Positions 38,403 through 46,942 of a DNA stretch of 64,000 nt are shown piece by piece. A program made the translations under genes and the position numbers. Location of the stretch: contig NZ_CP015378.1 of NCBI RefSeq assembly GCF_001629705.1, positions 2,852,001 to 2,916,000 on the forward strand, in the 5' to 3' direction. Numbering within the stretch: the stretch's first letter is position 1; every line of letters starts with the position of its first letter. The notes beneath the pieces were generated by a model. The model was not told the DNA's origin and searched no databases. It saw only the letters and a list, made by a program, of their open reading frames with translations. Origin of the DNA: Fictibacillus phosphorivorans. Lineage in GTDB: Bacteria; Bacillota; Bacilli; Bacillales; Fictibacillaceae.

Positions 38403-39126
38403 TATCGATCACCTTACTAGGATCAATAAAGCTCTTGTCTTTTTTTATCGCAAAGTAGAATTTACCCGACTTCCCATCCTTGCTCTGTGATACTTTTCCT
38501 AATCGTGTCCCGCTTTCCACGTAATTGTATAGTTTAATGGACTTATCGATTTCTTTAAGATCTCCATACCACGATTCTTGTTCATCTGAATGTTGAATGA
38601 TTACCGTATATCCGTGGTCTTCCTTCTTTCCAGCATAAACGATATAACCACTTTTCGCTGTTTCCACATCTTCTTCTTTACCCGTTTCAATCACGATCCC
38701 TTTGCCGTTCGTACTGAACGTCTCGTACACTTTACCATCTACGGGAACAGCAAATACTTCACTGACTTCTTCTGTTTTCTTTTCTTTCTGTAACTTATCC
38801 TTTGGAAACAAGGCTAGTGGTTTTCCAAATTTATCTTCATACCAATCTTTTGCTGCGGCAAACTGAAACTCATCTTGATAGACGTGTTTGATAAATTTTT
38901 GTGCTTGTACAGTATGGTCATTATTATTCTTAAATGCGATCCCTACGATTAAGAATAAGATAATAGAAAACATGATCTGCATTAACATAGCATGACGGTT
39001 GAATAGAGGATGAGATTTCTCCGGTTCGTCCCTCGATGAGGTAACCGAGCTATTACTTTCTTTCGAACTGCCGTTCTTAGAAATATTACCGTACTTTTTT
39101 CGGATTTCATCTGCTCTATTTTTCAT
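38395..39126 (-). CDS. spoIVFA: Stage IV sporulation protein SpoIVFA
   Basis: Membrane regulator that holds SpoIVFB inactive until forespore signalling; 243 aa. Cytoplasmic N-terminus, one transmembrane helix (MLMQIMFSIILFLIVGIAF, near residue 50), and an extracytoplasmic M23/LytM-like domain (GKGIVIETGKEEDVETAKSG, YTVIIQHSDEQESWYGDL). ATG at 39126 follows GGAGG. The operon has a near-consensus SigE promoter. Confidence 0.92.
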   Translation of the reverse strand: MKNRADEIRKKYGNISKNGSSKESNSSVTSSRDEPEKSHPLFNRHAMLMQIMFSIILFLIVGIAFKNNNDHTVQAQKFIKHVYQDEFQFAAAKDWYEDKFGKPLALFPKDKLQKEKKTEEVSEVFAVPVDGKVYETFSTNGKGIVIETGKEEDVETAKSGYIVYAGKKEDHGYTVIIQHSDEQESWYGDLKEIDKSIKLYNYVESGTRLGKVSQSKDGKSGKFYFAIKKDKSFIDPSKVIDID

Positions 39127-39157
39127 AACCGTTCCTCCATTTTTCTCATATATGTAC

Positions 39158-39186
39158 ATCCTATGACTTGTCCGTTGGAGATATGA
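39158..39186 (-). promoter_or_regulatory. SigE promoter of spoIVFA-spoIVFB
   Basis: Minus-strand TCATATC (39186-39180), 14-base spacer, CATAGGAT (39165-39158). spoIVF is a known SigE operon in B. subtilis. Confidence 0.7.
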
Positions 39187-39245
39187 GTAAATGGTTTGAT
39201 GATTTGTTTCAGCATGAAATTAAAAGTTTATGTGAACTCTGATGA

Positions 39246-39402
39246 TTTAGTAAGTAGTTGATTTCCGCTCCAGGTTGCTCGCTTTCCATGGGGCGAACGG
39301 TGAGCCTCCTGCCGCTACGCGCCGTTAGGAGTCTCCACCTGACCGCTCGTCCCATAGGAGTCGGCAACCTTCCGCTCCAATCAACTTGCATATGTTGCAA
39401 AA
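39246..39402 (+). repeat. Interspersed palindromic repeat, copy D (class 2)
   Basis: AAGTAGTTGATTTCCGCTCC and CCAATCAACTTGC arms, GCTTTCCATGGGGCGAACGG, and central stem GGTGAGCCTCCTGCC with TTAGGAGTCTCCACC. Forward orientation, facing copy E about 250 bp away. Upstream of the spoIVFA promoter. Confidence 0.85.
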
Positions 39403-39651
39403 AAACAAGACTTCTTGAGTCAACTTGAATGGACGGTATATAGTGCAACACCAGTTTTTCTAGCTTCTCATAGGGTATGCGAAAAGAAAGCTCTCTCTTG
39501 TGGGTTTGTTTTACAACAAGGGAGCACAGATGCTTCTTCCAGACCTAAATACGTGATGGCTCAAGGTTTAAAAACGAGCATCCAAAAAAGCAAATTTCCA
39601 CATTCAGAAACAACAAAGCGTGTGTTAAAAAGTTTTAAAAAACATCATTGA
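39403..39651. other. Orphan segment between inverted repeat copies D and E
   Basis: About 250 bp bounded by oppositely oriented repeats. A 78-codon frame reads 39415-39651 on the plus strand from a TTG, containing LEWTVYSATPVFLASHRVCE and ending KKHH right at copy E. It lacks an SD, and the same frame stays open upstream into the end of copy D. I recognise no family. It may be a gene fragment or not coding at all. Confidence 0.35.
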
Positions 39652-39876
39652 CTAGTTGATTGGAGTGTAAGGTGCGTGCCTGCCACATGAGAAGCTTCTA
39701 GCAAGGCATGCGACGAGGAAACTCACTTCGGTAGTATTACTTTGTAGACGCAGGAGCAAGGATCTTCACTGAAGCGGTCAGGTGAGACACTTATAGGCGC
39801 AAAGCGGCAAGTGGCTCACCGGTCGCCCCGCGGAAAGCGAGCATCCTGAAACAGAAATCAACCACTTTCAAAATCT
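39652..39876 (-). repeat. Interspersed palindromic repeat, copy E (long class 3)
   Basis: Reverse orientation: TAGTTGATTGGAGTGTAAGG to AGAAATCAACCACTTTCAAA. The central stem is GGTGAGACACTTAT with AAGTGGCTCACC. Between the outer arm and the central hairpin it carries 102 bases where copies G and H have 22, giving an extra block of about 80 bp. Located between minD and copy D. Confidence 0.8.
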
Positions 39877-39895
39877 CCAGAGGCATCAACCCAAT

Positions 39896-39925
39896 AAAAA
39901 AAAGCATCAGCGAAAGCCGATGCTT
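39896..39925 (-). terminator. Terminator of the minCD end of the mre-min unit
   Basis: AAGCATC-GGC and GCTGATGCTT form a hairpin with a TTTC loop on the minus strand, followed by TTTTTTTT. Confidence 0.9.
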
Positions 39926-40718
39926 ATTTCATACCTAATAATGTTTTGATCTTCCCAAAGAAACCTTTGTCTTCTTCTAAAGATAGAAGCGGAACAGACT
40001 CACCTAATATTCTTCTTGCGATATTTCGATAAGCAATTGAAGCCTTCGAATCAGGCTGTAACGCGACAGGTTCACCTTTGTTCGCAGCTTTAATCACGTT
40101 CTCATCGTCTATCACGACTCCAAGGAGTTCAATAGAAAGAACGGAAACGATCTCATCCACATCTAACATATCACCGTTCTTGGCAAGATGATTACGCAGA
40201 CGATTCACAATAAGTTTAGGTGGTTCCATATCCTCTTGTTCTAAGAGCCCGATAATGCGGTCAGCGTCACGCATAGAAGCAGTTTCGGGGTTCGTTACAA
40301 CGATTGATTTATCGGCACCAGCAATAGCATTTTTAAAGCCTTGCTCAATACCCGCAGGACAGTCAATAATGACATAATCATAATCTTGTTTTAATTCCTG
40401 AACGATCTTTTTCACTTGTTCAGGGGTAATGGAAGATTTATCTTTTGTTTGAGCTGCTGGGAGCAGGTACAAACACTCAAAGCGCTTATCTTTTATTAAA
40501 GCTTGTTTAAGCTTGCAGCGTTCTTCTGCAACATCAACAAGATCATAGATGATACGATTCTCAAGTCCCATCAGTACATCTAAGTTTCTCAACCCGATAT
40601 CCGTATCTACAAGACATACTTTTTTTCCAGAAAGAGCTAGAGCAGTACCTAAATTGGCAGAAGTCGTCGTTTTACCGACTCCACCTTTCCCAGACGTTAT
40701 GACTATCGCTTCTCCCAT
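39924..40718 (-). CDS. minD: Septum site-determining ATPase MinD
   Basis: ParA-type ATPase that recruits MinC to the membrane and keeps the division septum off the poles; 264 aa. Deviant Walker A GKGGVGKTTTSANLG (residues 10-24), switch-II DCPAGIEQGF near 119, and a C-terminal amphipathic membrane-targeting helix (KGFFGKIKTLLGMK). It lies 15 bases after minC and ends at a strong terminator. Confidence 0.98.
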   Translation of the reverse strand: MGEAIVITSGKGGVGKTTTSANLGTALALSGKKVCLVDTDIGLRNLDVLMGLENRIIYDLVDVAEERCKLKQALIKDKRFECLYLLPAAQTKDKSSITPEQVKKIVQELKQDYDYVIIDCPAGIEQGFKNAIAGADKSIVVTNPETASMRDADRIIGLLEQEDMEPPKLIVNRLRNHLAKNGDMLDVDEIVSVLSIELLGVVIDDENVIKAANKGEPVALQPDSKASIAYRNIARRILGESVPLLSLEEDKGFFGKIKTLLGMK

Positions 40719-40733
40719 GCTTCATTCCCCTTT

Positions 40734-41417
40734 CTATAGCAAACTGTTCAGTTTCGGTCTTAGTCGATGAACAGCACTGATTCGATCAATACGAATCTGT
40801 TTTTCTTCATTGGATATGTAAGCAAATTCCATCTCATTTCCTAGTTCGGGATAAGAGTCTGGTGCTCTATTAATATGGTGAGCAATCCTGAGTTGAGAAG
40901 GCTTCATTACGGATGCTGCAATGATTGCTTCTTCGTTCCCTTTCGTTCCGCAGTGAGCGATGCCTTTTAGCGAACCAAGAATATAAATATTTCCTGTCGC
41001 CATAACTGTTGCTCCAGGATTTACATCGCCGATCAGAAGCAGGTCTCCTTGAACATCAAGCACCTGACCTGATCTGACGACTTTTGAAACGGTTACTACT
41101 TGAGCATCTTTTCTCATCTCTTCGGCTTCAGCTTTTGTGATAACCTCTGACTCAATGTGATCTAGGATAAGATTTTCTTTTTGTTTAAGAACTTCTATTA
41201 ATTTCTCTTCTTGTTCAGCTGTCAAATAACGATTCCCTGCTTTTACTTTAACGGAAATCACAGGTCCGTTTAACATTTGGCTGCTTCCGGCGGTTAATTT
41301 ATCATTAAGTTCCTCGACTAATAAATCGAAGGAACACTTATCATCCAACAATAAAACGAGGCCGTCTTTTGTTCCTTTAATTGTTACGTTGTGCTGGAGT
41401 TTTTGTACCATTGCCAT
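40734..41417 (-). CDS. minC: Septum site-determining protein MinC
   Basis: FtsZ assembly inhibitor; 227 aa. N-terminal domain (TIKGTKDGLVLLLDDKCSFD) and a C-terminal beta-helix that binds MinD (SGQVLDVQGDLLLIGDVNPG, YILGSLKGIAHCG). Between mreD and minD in the conserved shape-division cluster. Confidence 0.96.
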   Translation of the reverse strand: MAMVQKLQHNVTIKGTKDGLVLLLDDKCSFDLLVEELNDKLTAGSSQMLNGPVISVKVKAGNRYLTAEQEEKLIEVLKQKENLILDHIESEVITKAEAEEMRKDAQVVTVSKVVRSGQVLDVQGDLLLIGDVNPGATVMATGNIYILGSLKGIAHCGTKGNEEAIIAASVMKPSQLRIAHHINRAPDSYPELGNEMEFAYISNEEKQIRIDRISAVHRLRPKLNSLL

Positions 41418-41474
41418 TGTTCACCTCAACGTACTAACATTCGACAGCTAGGTCTAAATTCCTCTTTGCAGAAG

Positions 41475-41996
41475 TTAGTTTTCTTTTAGAGTATCCTTTA
41501 TTTGGTTCAACTGCTTTACAAACGGATAATAAATGAGTATCGCAAAGAAACCGTTTAAGATGAGGGTAGGCAACAATCTTTTATACAGGAATACATCTAG
41601 CATCTGAGTACTGATCCCTATAAGACTGTTCAAACCGTATACAAAAAACTCTAAAATGGAAACCCCTACTACGGAAAGAAGCAAAGTTACGATCAAGTTC
41701 CCAAATAAATATCTTGAAAAAATTGATGTAATGTATGCCGTAGCAGCCATTGAAAATAAATAAACACCAATGATGTCTGTATACAGAAGATCCGTGAGCA
41801 AACCAAAAGCCAGCCCATACAAAAGTCCGTAAGTCGTGTTTACATAAATGGCAACAAACAAGATTAATACCATTGAAAAACGAGGGACCAGTTGCCAATC
41901 CATACTATTATCCTGAGGCAAGAAAGCTTGTACTAAAGAACTTTCACTTATAAAAGCTAAATAGATAAGAAAAGGAAGAAAGATTTTTTTCATCAT
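41475..41996 (-). CDS. mreD: Rod shape-determining protein MreD
   Basis: Integral membrane protein of the elongasome; 173 aa with about five transmembrane segments (IFLPFLIYLAFISESSLV, FSMVLILFVAIYVNTTYGLL, then DLLYTDIIGVYLFS). ATG overlaps the mreC stop by four bases, indicating coupling. Confidence 0.93.
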   Translation of the reverse strand: MMKKIFLPFLIYLAFISESSLVQAFLPQDNSMDWQLVPRFSMVLILFVAIYVNTTYGLLYGLAFGLLTDLLYTDIIGVYLFSMAATAYITSIFSRYLFGNLIVTLLLSVVGVSILEFFVYGLNSLIGISTQMLDVFLYKRLLPTLILNGFFAILIYYPFVKQLNQIKDTLKEN

Positions 41997-42865
41997 TCTT
42001 CCTCCTTTTCTCTTAAACTTTCATCCACTGCAGGCATTTCGCGTTCAAGCACCATCACATGATCAATATCATACAGGTCGGCTGAAGGCTTTAAGTAAGC
42101 AGTTTGCGTCAATCCCACTTCATCTGGTTCAATATCAATAACTTCTCCGATGAGCAGGTTAGGAGGAAAGACATCTCCAAGACCAGATGTAATGACCTTT
42201 TGGCCTTTTTTAATTTTTGCGTCTACTGGAATCTTTTTAAACACTAACGCTTGTTTTTTTGCATCATAACCTTCGATCGTTCCAAATATGTTTTTCTCAC
42301 CTTGAACGATGGCAGAAAAACGATTCGTACGGTCATTATCACTGATCAACTGAACCGTTGATTGAAACAAGGAGACGTTGGTTACTTTTCCAATAAATCC
42401 TTGAGGTGAAATGACTGCCATCTTAGGTTTGATACCATCTTTTTCCCCTTTATTAATGTAGATGAATTGATTCCATTGGTCAGGGGAGCGACCGATCACT
42501 GTAGCTTCTCTCACTTTAAAATCAGTGAGATCTTCTTCTTTGTCTAATTGTGCTTTAAGTGTTTCGTTTGTTTTTTTAGCTTCCTCATACTGTACATAAA
42601 GTTTTGCGTACTCATCTAACCTAGCTTTTAACATTTGATTCTCTTTGTATAGCTGTTTCATTTCAGCTAAATTCTCAAAGAAACCCGCTAGTGTATTAGC
42701 GGGTTTATAGAAAATCGTTTGTGTTAGTCCTGCAGAATCTTTTAAAAACTGTTCAGGTAAGGTTAGGCTTTCCCTTTTTTTCATCGAAAAACCGATCAGA
42801 GCTACTAGAATGATAATACTAACTAGTAGAATGATAAGGCGTTTATTCGAAAAAAAATGTGGCAT
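41993..42865 (-). CDS. mreC: Cell shape-determining protein MreC
   Basis: Bitopic protein of the lateral wall synthesis complex; 290 aa. Transmembrane helix at about residues 9-26 (LIILLVSIIILVALIGF), a coiled coil (residues about 60-110), and a double beta-barrel outside the membrane (VIGRSPDQWNQFIYINKG, VITSGLGDVFPPNLLIGEV). It lies 14 bases after mreB. Confidence 0.95.
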   Translation of the reverse strand: MPHFFSNKRLIILLVSIIILVALIGFSMKKRESLTLPEQFLKDSAGLTQTIFYKPANTLAGFFENLAEMKQLYKENQMLKARLDEYAKLYVQYEEAKKTNETLKAQLDKEEDLTDFKVREATVIGRSPDQWNQFIYINKGEKDGIKPKMAVISPQGFIGKVTNVSLFQSTVQLISDNDRTNRFSAIVQGEKNIFGTIEGYDAKKQALVFKKIPVDAKIKKGQKVITSGLGDVFPPNLLIGEVIDIEPDEVGLTQTAYLKPSADLYDIDHVMVLEREMPAVDESLREKEEE

Positions 42866-42879
42866 GAAAATACACCTAC

Positions 42880-43917
42880 TTACTTGGATTTAGATCTAGA
42901 AGTTATACCAGCCTTGGATTTAAAAAGGTGCAGATTTTCAAGCGCACGGCCAGTTCCAACTGCTACACAATCCAACGCGTTCTCAGCCACGATAACAGGC
43001 ATCTTCGTCTCTTCACTGATTACTTTATCCAAGTTTCTTAATAAAGCACCTCCACCAGTTAGAACGATACCACGATCCATAATGTCAGCAGCAAGTTCTG
43101 GTGGTGTTTTCTCAAGAGTTACTTTCACAGCATCCATGATGCTGTTTACAGTATCACGCAACGCACTGGAAACTTCTTCCGCCGTAATCGTAATCGTTTT
43201 TGGAAGACCTGTCAACAAATCTCTACCGCGGATGTCCATATCCTCGATACCTTCAGGCGCACCTGCTGAACCAACTTCTAGTTTAAGTGTTTCAGCCGTT
43301 CTTTCACCGATCATAAGATTATAAGTCTTCTTAATATAAGCGATGATCGCATCGTCCATCTCATCTCCAGCAATACGGATAGACTGACTTGTAACAATTC
43401 CGCCTAGAGAGATGATCGCAACTTCAGTCGTACCACCACCGATATCAACAACCATGCTGCCTGTTGGCTCCCATACAGGTAGGTCTGCACCAATTGCAGC
43501 TGCAAACGGTTCTTCAATCGTGTAAGCTTCACGAGCTCCCGCTTGTTTAGTCGCATCTTCTACAGCACGTTTTTCAACTGCAGTAATCCCAGATGGCACA
43601 CATACCATCACATATGGTTTACGAGCAAAAACAGAGCGATTCTTTTGGGCTTGCTGAATAAAATATTTCATCATTGTAGCTGTTGTTTCAAAATCAGCAA
43701 TAACTCCATCTTTCATTGGTCGTACGGCAACGATGTTACCAGGAGTACGTCCAATCATATTCTTAGCAGCATTACCTACTGCTTCAATTGAACCTGTGTC
43801 AGTACGCAAAGCAACAACGGAAGGTTCACGCACAACAACACCCTTGCCCTTCACGTAAACAAGTGTGTTTGCAGTTCCTAAATCAATTCCTAAATCTCTT
43901 GAAAATCCACCAAACAT
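42880..43917 (-). CDS. mreB: Actin-like cell shape protein MreB
   Basis: Cytoskeletal ATPase that orients wall elongation; 345 aa. Actin-fold nucleotide motifs: [19 protein letters not shown] at the N-terminus, [19 protein letters not shown] (phosphate 2), and [15 protein letters not shown] near the C-terminus. Conserved radC-mreB-mreC-mreD order as in B. subtilis. Confidence 0.98.
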   Translation of the reverse strand: MFGGFSRDLGIDLGTANTLVYVKGKGVVVREPSVVALRTDTGSIEAVGNAAKNMIGRTPGNIVAVRPMKDGVIADFETTATMMKYFIQQAQKNRSVFARKPYVMVCVPSGITAVEKRAVEDATKQAGAREAYTIEEPFAAAIGADLPVWEPTGSMVVDIGGGTTEVAIISLGGIVTSQSIRIAGDEMDDAIIAYIKKTYNLMIGERTAETLKLEVGSAGAPEGIEDMDIRGRDLLTGLPKTITITAEEVSSALRDTVNSIMDAVKVTLEKTPPELAADIMDRGIVLTGGGALLRNLDKVISEETKMPVIVAENALDCVAVGTGRALENLHLFKSKAGITSRSKSK

Positions 43918-43989
43918 TTATGTAGACTCCTTTCATCAAGCAAAACTCATAAGTTTGATTATACGCTAAAAAAGAAACAAAAGACAATG

Positions 43990-44679
43990 TTAAACATATC
44001 CTTTTTCTTTTAAACTTACGTATCTTTGATCACCGATTATGATGTGATCCAACACTTCAATACCTAACATCTTTCCGCACTCTACTAATCTTTTTGTCAC
44101 TTCAATATCTTCTCTGCTTGGAGCAGGATCACCACTTGGATGGTTGTGAAAACAGATAATTGATGCACTTGAGCGTTTGAAGCCTTCTTTAAATACTTCT
44201 CGTGGATGTACGATTGACGTATTCAGACTTCCTATAAATACCGTTTTTTTATGAAGCACCTGATTTTTAGTGTTTAAATATAAACAAACGAAATGTTCTT
44301 GCTGTAAAAAACGCAGTTCATCCATTAGATACCTAGCTCCATCTTCCGGAGAACGTATCGTATACCTTTCTTCAAACTGAAGGCGACTGATACGTTTGCC
44401 AATTTCAATGGCAGCCATCAGTTCCACTGCTTTTGCAGATCCTATACCGTTGATCTCTTTCAATTCACCAATTGTTGCTTCTTTTAGATGCCTCAATCCT
44501 TCAAATTGTTGAATGATATGATGGGCAAGCTGGATTGCTGACATTTGCTTTGTACCCGTTCTTAAAAGGATAGCTAACAATTCATAGTTAGAGAGTGCTT
44601 CAGGACCTTCATTTAAGAGTCTTTCTCGCGGCCTCTCCTGTAATGGGTAATCTTTTATCATAAGCGGCTTCGTTACCAC
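43990..44679 (-). CDS. radC: JAB-domain protein RadC
   Basis: 229 aa. An N-terminal helix-hairpin-helix-like part (EINGIGSAKAVELMAAIEIG) is followed by a JAMM/JAB metalloprotease-like domain with the zinc motif HNHPSGDPAPSREDIEVT. Despite the name, a DNA-repair role is not established. It lies between maf and mreB. Confidence 0.95.
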   Translation of the reverse strand: MVTKPLMIKDYPLQERPRERLLNEGPEALSNYELLAILLRTGTKQMSAIQLAHHIIQQFEGLRHLKEATIGELKEINGIGSAKAVELMAAIEIGKRISRLQFEERYTIRSPEDGARYLMDELRFLQQEHFVCLYLNTKNQVLHKKTVFIGSLNTSIVHPREVFKEGFKRSSASIICFHNHPSGDPAPSREDIEVTKRLVECGKMLGIEVLDHIIIGDQRYVSLKEKGYV

Positions 44680-44693
44680 TTACGTCCCCCCTA

Positions 44694-45284
44694 TTATTCA
44701 GTCTTCGTGACTGACTCGGTGAAAGAAAATCCAAATTCTTTTAGTGAACGTACCACCTTTGAAATCGGTAAACCTACAACATTGAAGTAGTCACCTTGGA
44801 TGTGATCAACTAACAGCGACCCAGATCCTTGAATCCCATAGCTTCCAGCTTTATCAAATGGTTCACCCGTGTTTAAGTACCAATCAATCGTATTTTCATC
44901 TAAAGTGTAAAAGGTAACACTGGTCTTAACAGAGAAAATCTCTTTTTTTGTTTGGTCTATTAAGCAGACTCCCGTATAAACTTCATGTGTTTGACCAGAT
45001 AGCATCCTTAACATCTCGGCAGCTTCAATACGGTCCTTCGGTTTCCCAAGACGCTTGTTTTGATAAGAAACAATCGTATCAGAACCAAGGACAACACAAT
45101 CCGGTTTTTGTGTGAAAATATCTGTAGCTTTCTGCTCAGCAAGTGATTCAACTAATCTACTTGGAGTAAGGGATGGATCCATTTTTTCTTCAAGTGTACT
45201 TGGAAACGTTTCAAATGGAAGAAGCGTTAATGACAGAAGTTCATATCTTCGAGGTGAAGCAGAGGCTAATATGAGGCGTTTCAT
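44694..45284 (-). CDS. maf: Maf-type nucleoside triphosphate pyrophosphatase
   Basis: House-cleaning pyrophosphatase acting on non-canonical NTPs, linked to septum inhibition in B. subtilis; 196 aa. LILASASPRRYELL at the N-terminus, VVLGSDTIVSYQNKRLGKPK near residue 68, and GSYGIQGSGSLLVDHIQGDY near 150. ATG at 45284 follows AAAGGTG by five bases; the ATG at 45299 has no SD. Confidence 0.95.
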   Translation of the reverse strand: MKRLILASASPRRYELLSLTLLPFETFPSTLEEKMDPSLTPSRLVESLAEQKATDIFTQKPDCVVLGSDTIVSYQNKRLGKPKDRIEAAEMLRMLSGQTHEVYTGVCLIDQTKKEIFSVKTSVTFYTLDENTIDWYLNTGEPFDKAGSYGIQGSGSLLVDHIQGDYFNVVGLPISKVVRSLKEFGFSFTESVTKTE

Positions 45285-45332
45285 GTAATCACCTTTCATC
45301 TAATTCATTGATGTATCGTTACGTACAGATTT

Positions 45333-45361
45333 ACAATAGCAAATTTGTTAAAATTAGACAA
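45333..45361 (-). promoter_or_regulatory. Candidate SigA promoter of maf-radC-mre-min
   Basis: Minus-strand TTGTCT (45361-45356), 17-base spacer, TATTGT (45338-45333), about 50 bases upstream of maf. Confidence 0.5.
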
Positions 45362-45524
45362 ATTACGCCGAAAAACATACTTCTATTAGTTTTTCGGTTC
45401 TTTGCTGCATTTTATGTGGGCAAATGATGAAATTCATTGACGAATTACGACAAAATTCTTAAAACCTATTAATCAACACCTTTTGTTATACTCTTATTTC
45501 CATCACTCACAAACTTGTTGGACA

Positions 45525-45562
45525 CTAAAAAAGTATGACTCAAGAATCGAGCCATACTCTAG
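45525..45562 (-). terminator. Terminator downstream of spoIIB and repeat F
   Basis: Minus-strand AGTATGGCTC pairs with GAGTCATACT around GATTCTT, followed by TTTTTTAG. Repeat F therefore lies inside the spoIIB transcript. Confidence 0.85.
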
Positions 45563-45581
45563 GTTACTTTCGTTCCTTCAT

Positions 45582-45834
45582 TTCTAGAAGATTGTTGCTT
45601 TTAAATGTTTGTCTCCTTTGACAGTTGTTTGGATTGGAAGGTGCCATATTCTCGGCTAGGACAGGCGGGCAGTCCGAAAAATGGAAGTGGCTCGTCCAGC
45701 CACTACAACTAGACAGGTGAGACACTTAAGAGTGAAACGTACGAATGTGTCTCACCGTCTGCCCCACGGAAAGCGAGCACCTGAAACGGAAATTAACTAC
45801 TTCCACAAACAACAAAGTTTACGAAAACAGCCTT
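45582..45834 (-). repeat. Interspersed palindromic repeat, copy F (class 1 with insertion)
   Basis: Reverse orientation, from GATTGTTGCTTTTAA to ACGAAAACAGCCTT. The 41-bp central hairpin (45716-45756) differs from copies B, G and H by one base. An extra 46 bp upstream of it includes a perfect hairpin AGTGGCT-CGTCC-AGCCACT (45686-45704). It lies just after the spoIIB stop codon. Confidence 0.85.
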
Positions 45835-46830
45835 TTACTTTAATGTTGCAAGCAGCTTCGTATATGACTGCAGACTATCCATGACTTTTTGCTGAAAAGC
45901 CCAGTTCAGTTCCCCTTTTTTCGAATCCTTTAACGCCAGAAAAGCACCTTCAAGCTGTTTTTCAAAATCTGAAGCGGCTTTTGTCGTACTTTCACTCCAC
46001 TTTCCTTTCTGTCCTTTTCCATACTCTTTCCACTTGTTAAAATCGCTCAGTGTGCGATCAAGACCAGATCCACTTGCTTCTGGCATCTGCGAAAGGGTAA
46101 GCGTGTTTTGAAGAAGAATCTGACCATTCGTGAAATATGTTTCATCTAGCTTTGATGGTGTTTTTAATTGATCGAATGAGAACGTGAGAGATTTAAATAA
46201 TGGCTTATCCATTTCTTTTTGGTAAGCTTCATTAAATTTTTCTAATTGATGTTTTTCATTGCTAATGCCGACAATCACAGAATATTTCTCCTCTTCAGCT
46301 TTAAAAATAACTGCTGAAAAACCTTTCTCTTCTATAGATTCCACAACTCCTTCAGCTCGTTCTTTTGAGGAGAACACACCTGCTTGCAGTGCAGAGAAAT
46401 CTAAATGGATCGGCCTGATCGTTACGGTTTTCTCAGTATCTGCAACTTTTTCTGTAGGAACAGTTGAGGCTTCTGTCACTTTATCTCCAGCTTCCGTGAT
46501 ATCGGAAGAAAATACGGTCAAGACTAATACACCTAAAATGGTTCCCGTAACAATAGCCCCGAGTATGGCAGCAACAATTTGTTTCGGAAAGCCTTTTCCA
46601 TTACTCGGAGCCAAGAAGCTTGTCCTCTTGTTTAACACATGTCCGTTCTTTCTTTTAAAAAAGTTATCACGTTTCTTGAGAGAAGTTGCCAGGATCGTAT
46701 ATCCTCCTCTATTCACTTCCTCGATGGCAGCGGCAACCTCATTATGAACAGGCTGCTCTTTAACTGATGTTTGATCTTCACTATAGTTCTTTTCTTTACC
46801 ATTGATTAAGATGGATATCTCTTGTTTCAT
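45835..46830 (-). CDS. spoIIB: Stage II sporulation protein SpoIIB (SPOR-domain)
   Basis: 331 aa. Cytoplasmic N-terminus, one transmembrane helix (IVAAILGAIVTGTILGVLVL, near residue 95), linker, and a SPOR domain (about residues 150-225: FSALQAGVFSSKERAEGVV, EKYSVIVGIS) that binds denuded septal peptidoglycan. It acts in engulfment and septal wall thinning. The location before maf is the same as B. subtilis spoIIB. ATG follows GAGAGGAG. Sequence conservation outside SPOR is weak, so the name rests partly on context. Confidence 0.83.
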   Translation of the reverse strand: MKQEISILINGKEKNYSEDQTSVKEQPVHNEVAAAIEEVNRGGYTILATSLKKRDNFFKRKNGHVLNKRTSFLAPSNGKGFPKQIVAAILGAIVTGTILGVLVLTVFSSDITEAGDKVTEASTVPTEKVADTEKTVTIRPIHLDFSALQAGVFSSKERAEGVVESIEEKGFSAVIFKAEEEKYSVIVGISNEKHQLEKFNEAYQKEMDKPLFKSLTFSFDQLKTPSKLDETYFTNGQILLQNTLTLSQMPEASGSGLDRTLSDFNKWKEYGKGQKGKWSESTTKAASDFEKQLEGAFLALKDSKKGELNWAFQQKVMDSLQSYTKLLATLK

Positions 46831-46942
46831 ATCATCCGCTCCTCTCTATCATCTACTAAAACATATGCTTTTTCCGTTTTAATAGAACAAGAAAAAGATA
46901 GAAACATAAAAAAATCCAGGGTGCGAAACTCCCCCAGATTTA

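Noticed and set aside
39415..39651. 78-codon plus-strand ORF
   Set aside because: TTG without SD, frame open into a repeat element, no family recognised; kept only as an orphan segment, not annotated as a gene.
41581..41898. 105-codon minus-strand ORF inside mreD
   Set aside because: Alternate frame of mreD without SD or family.
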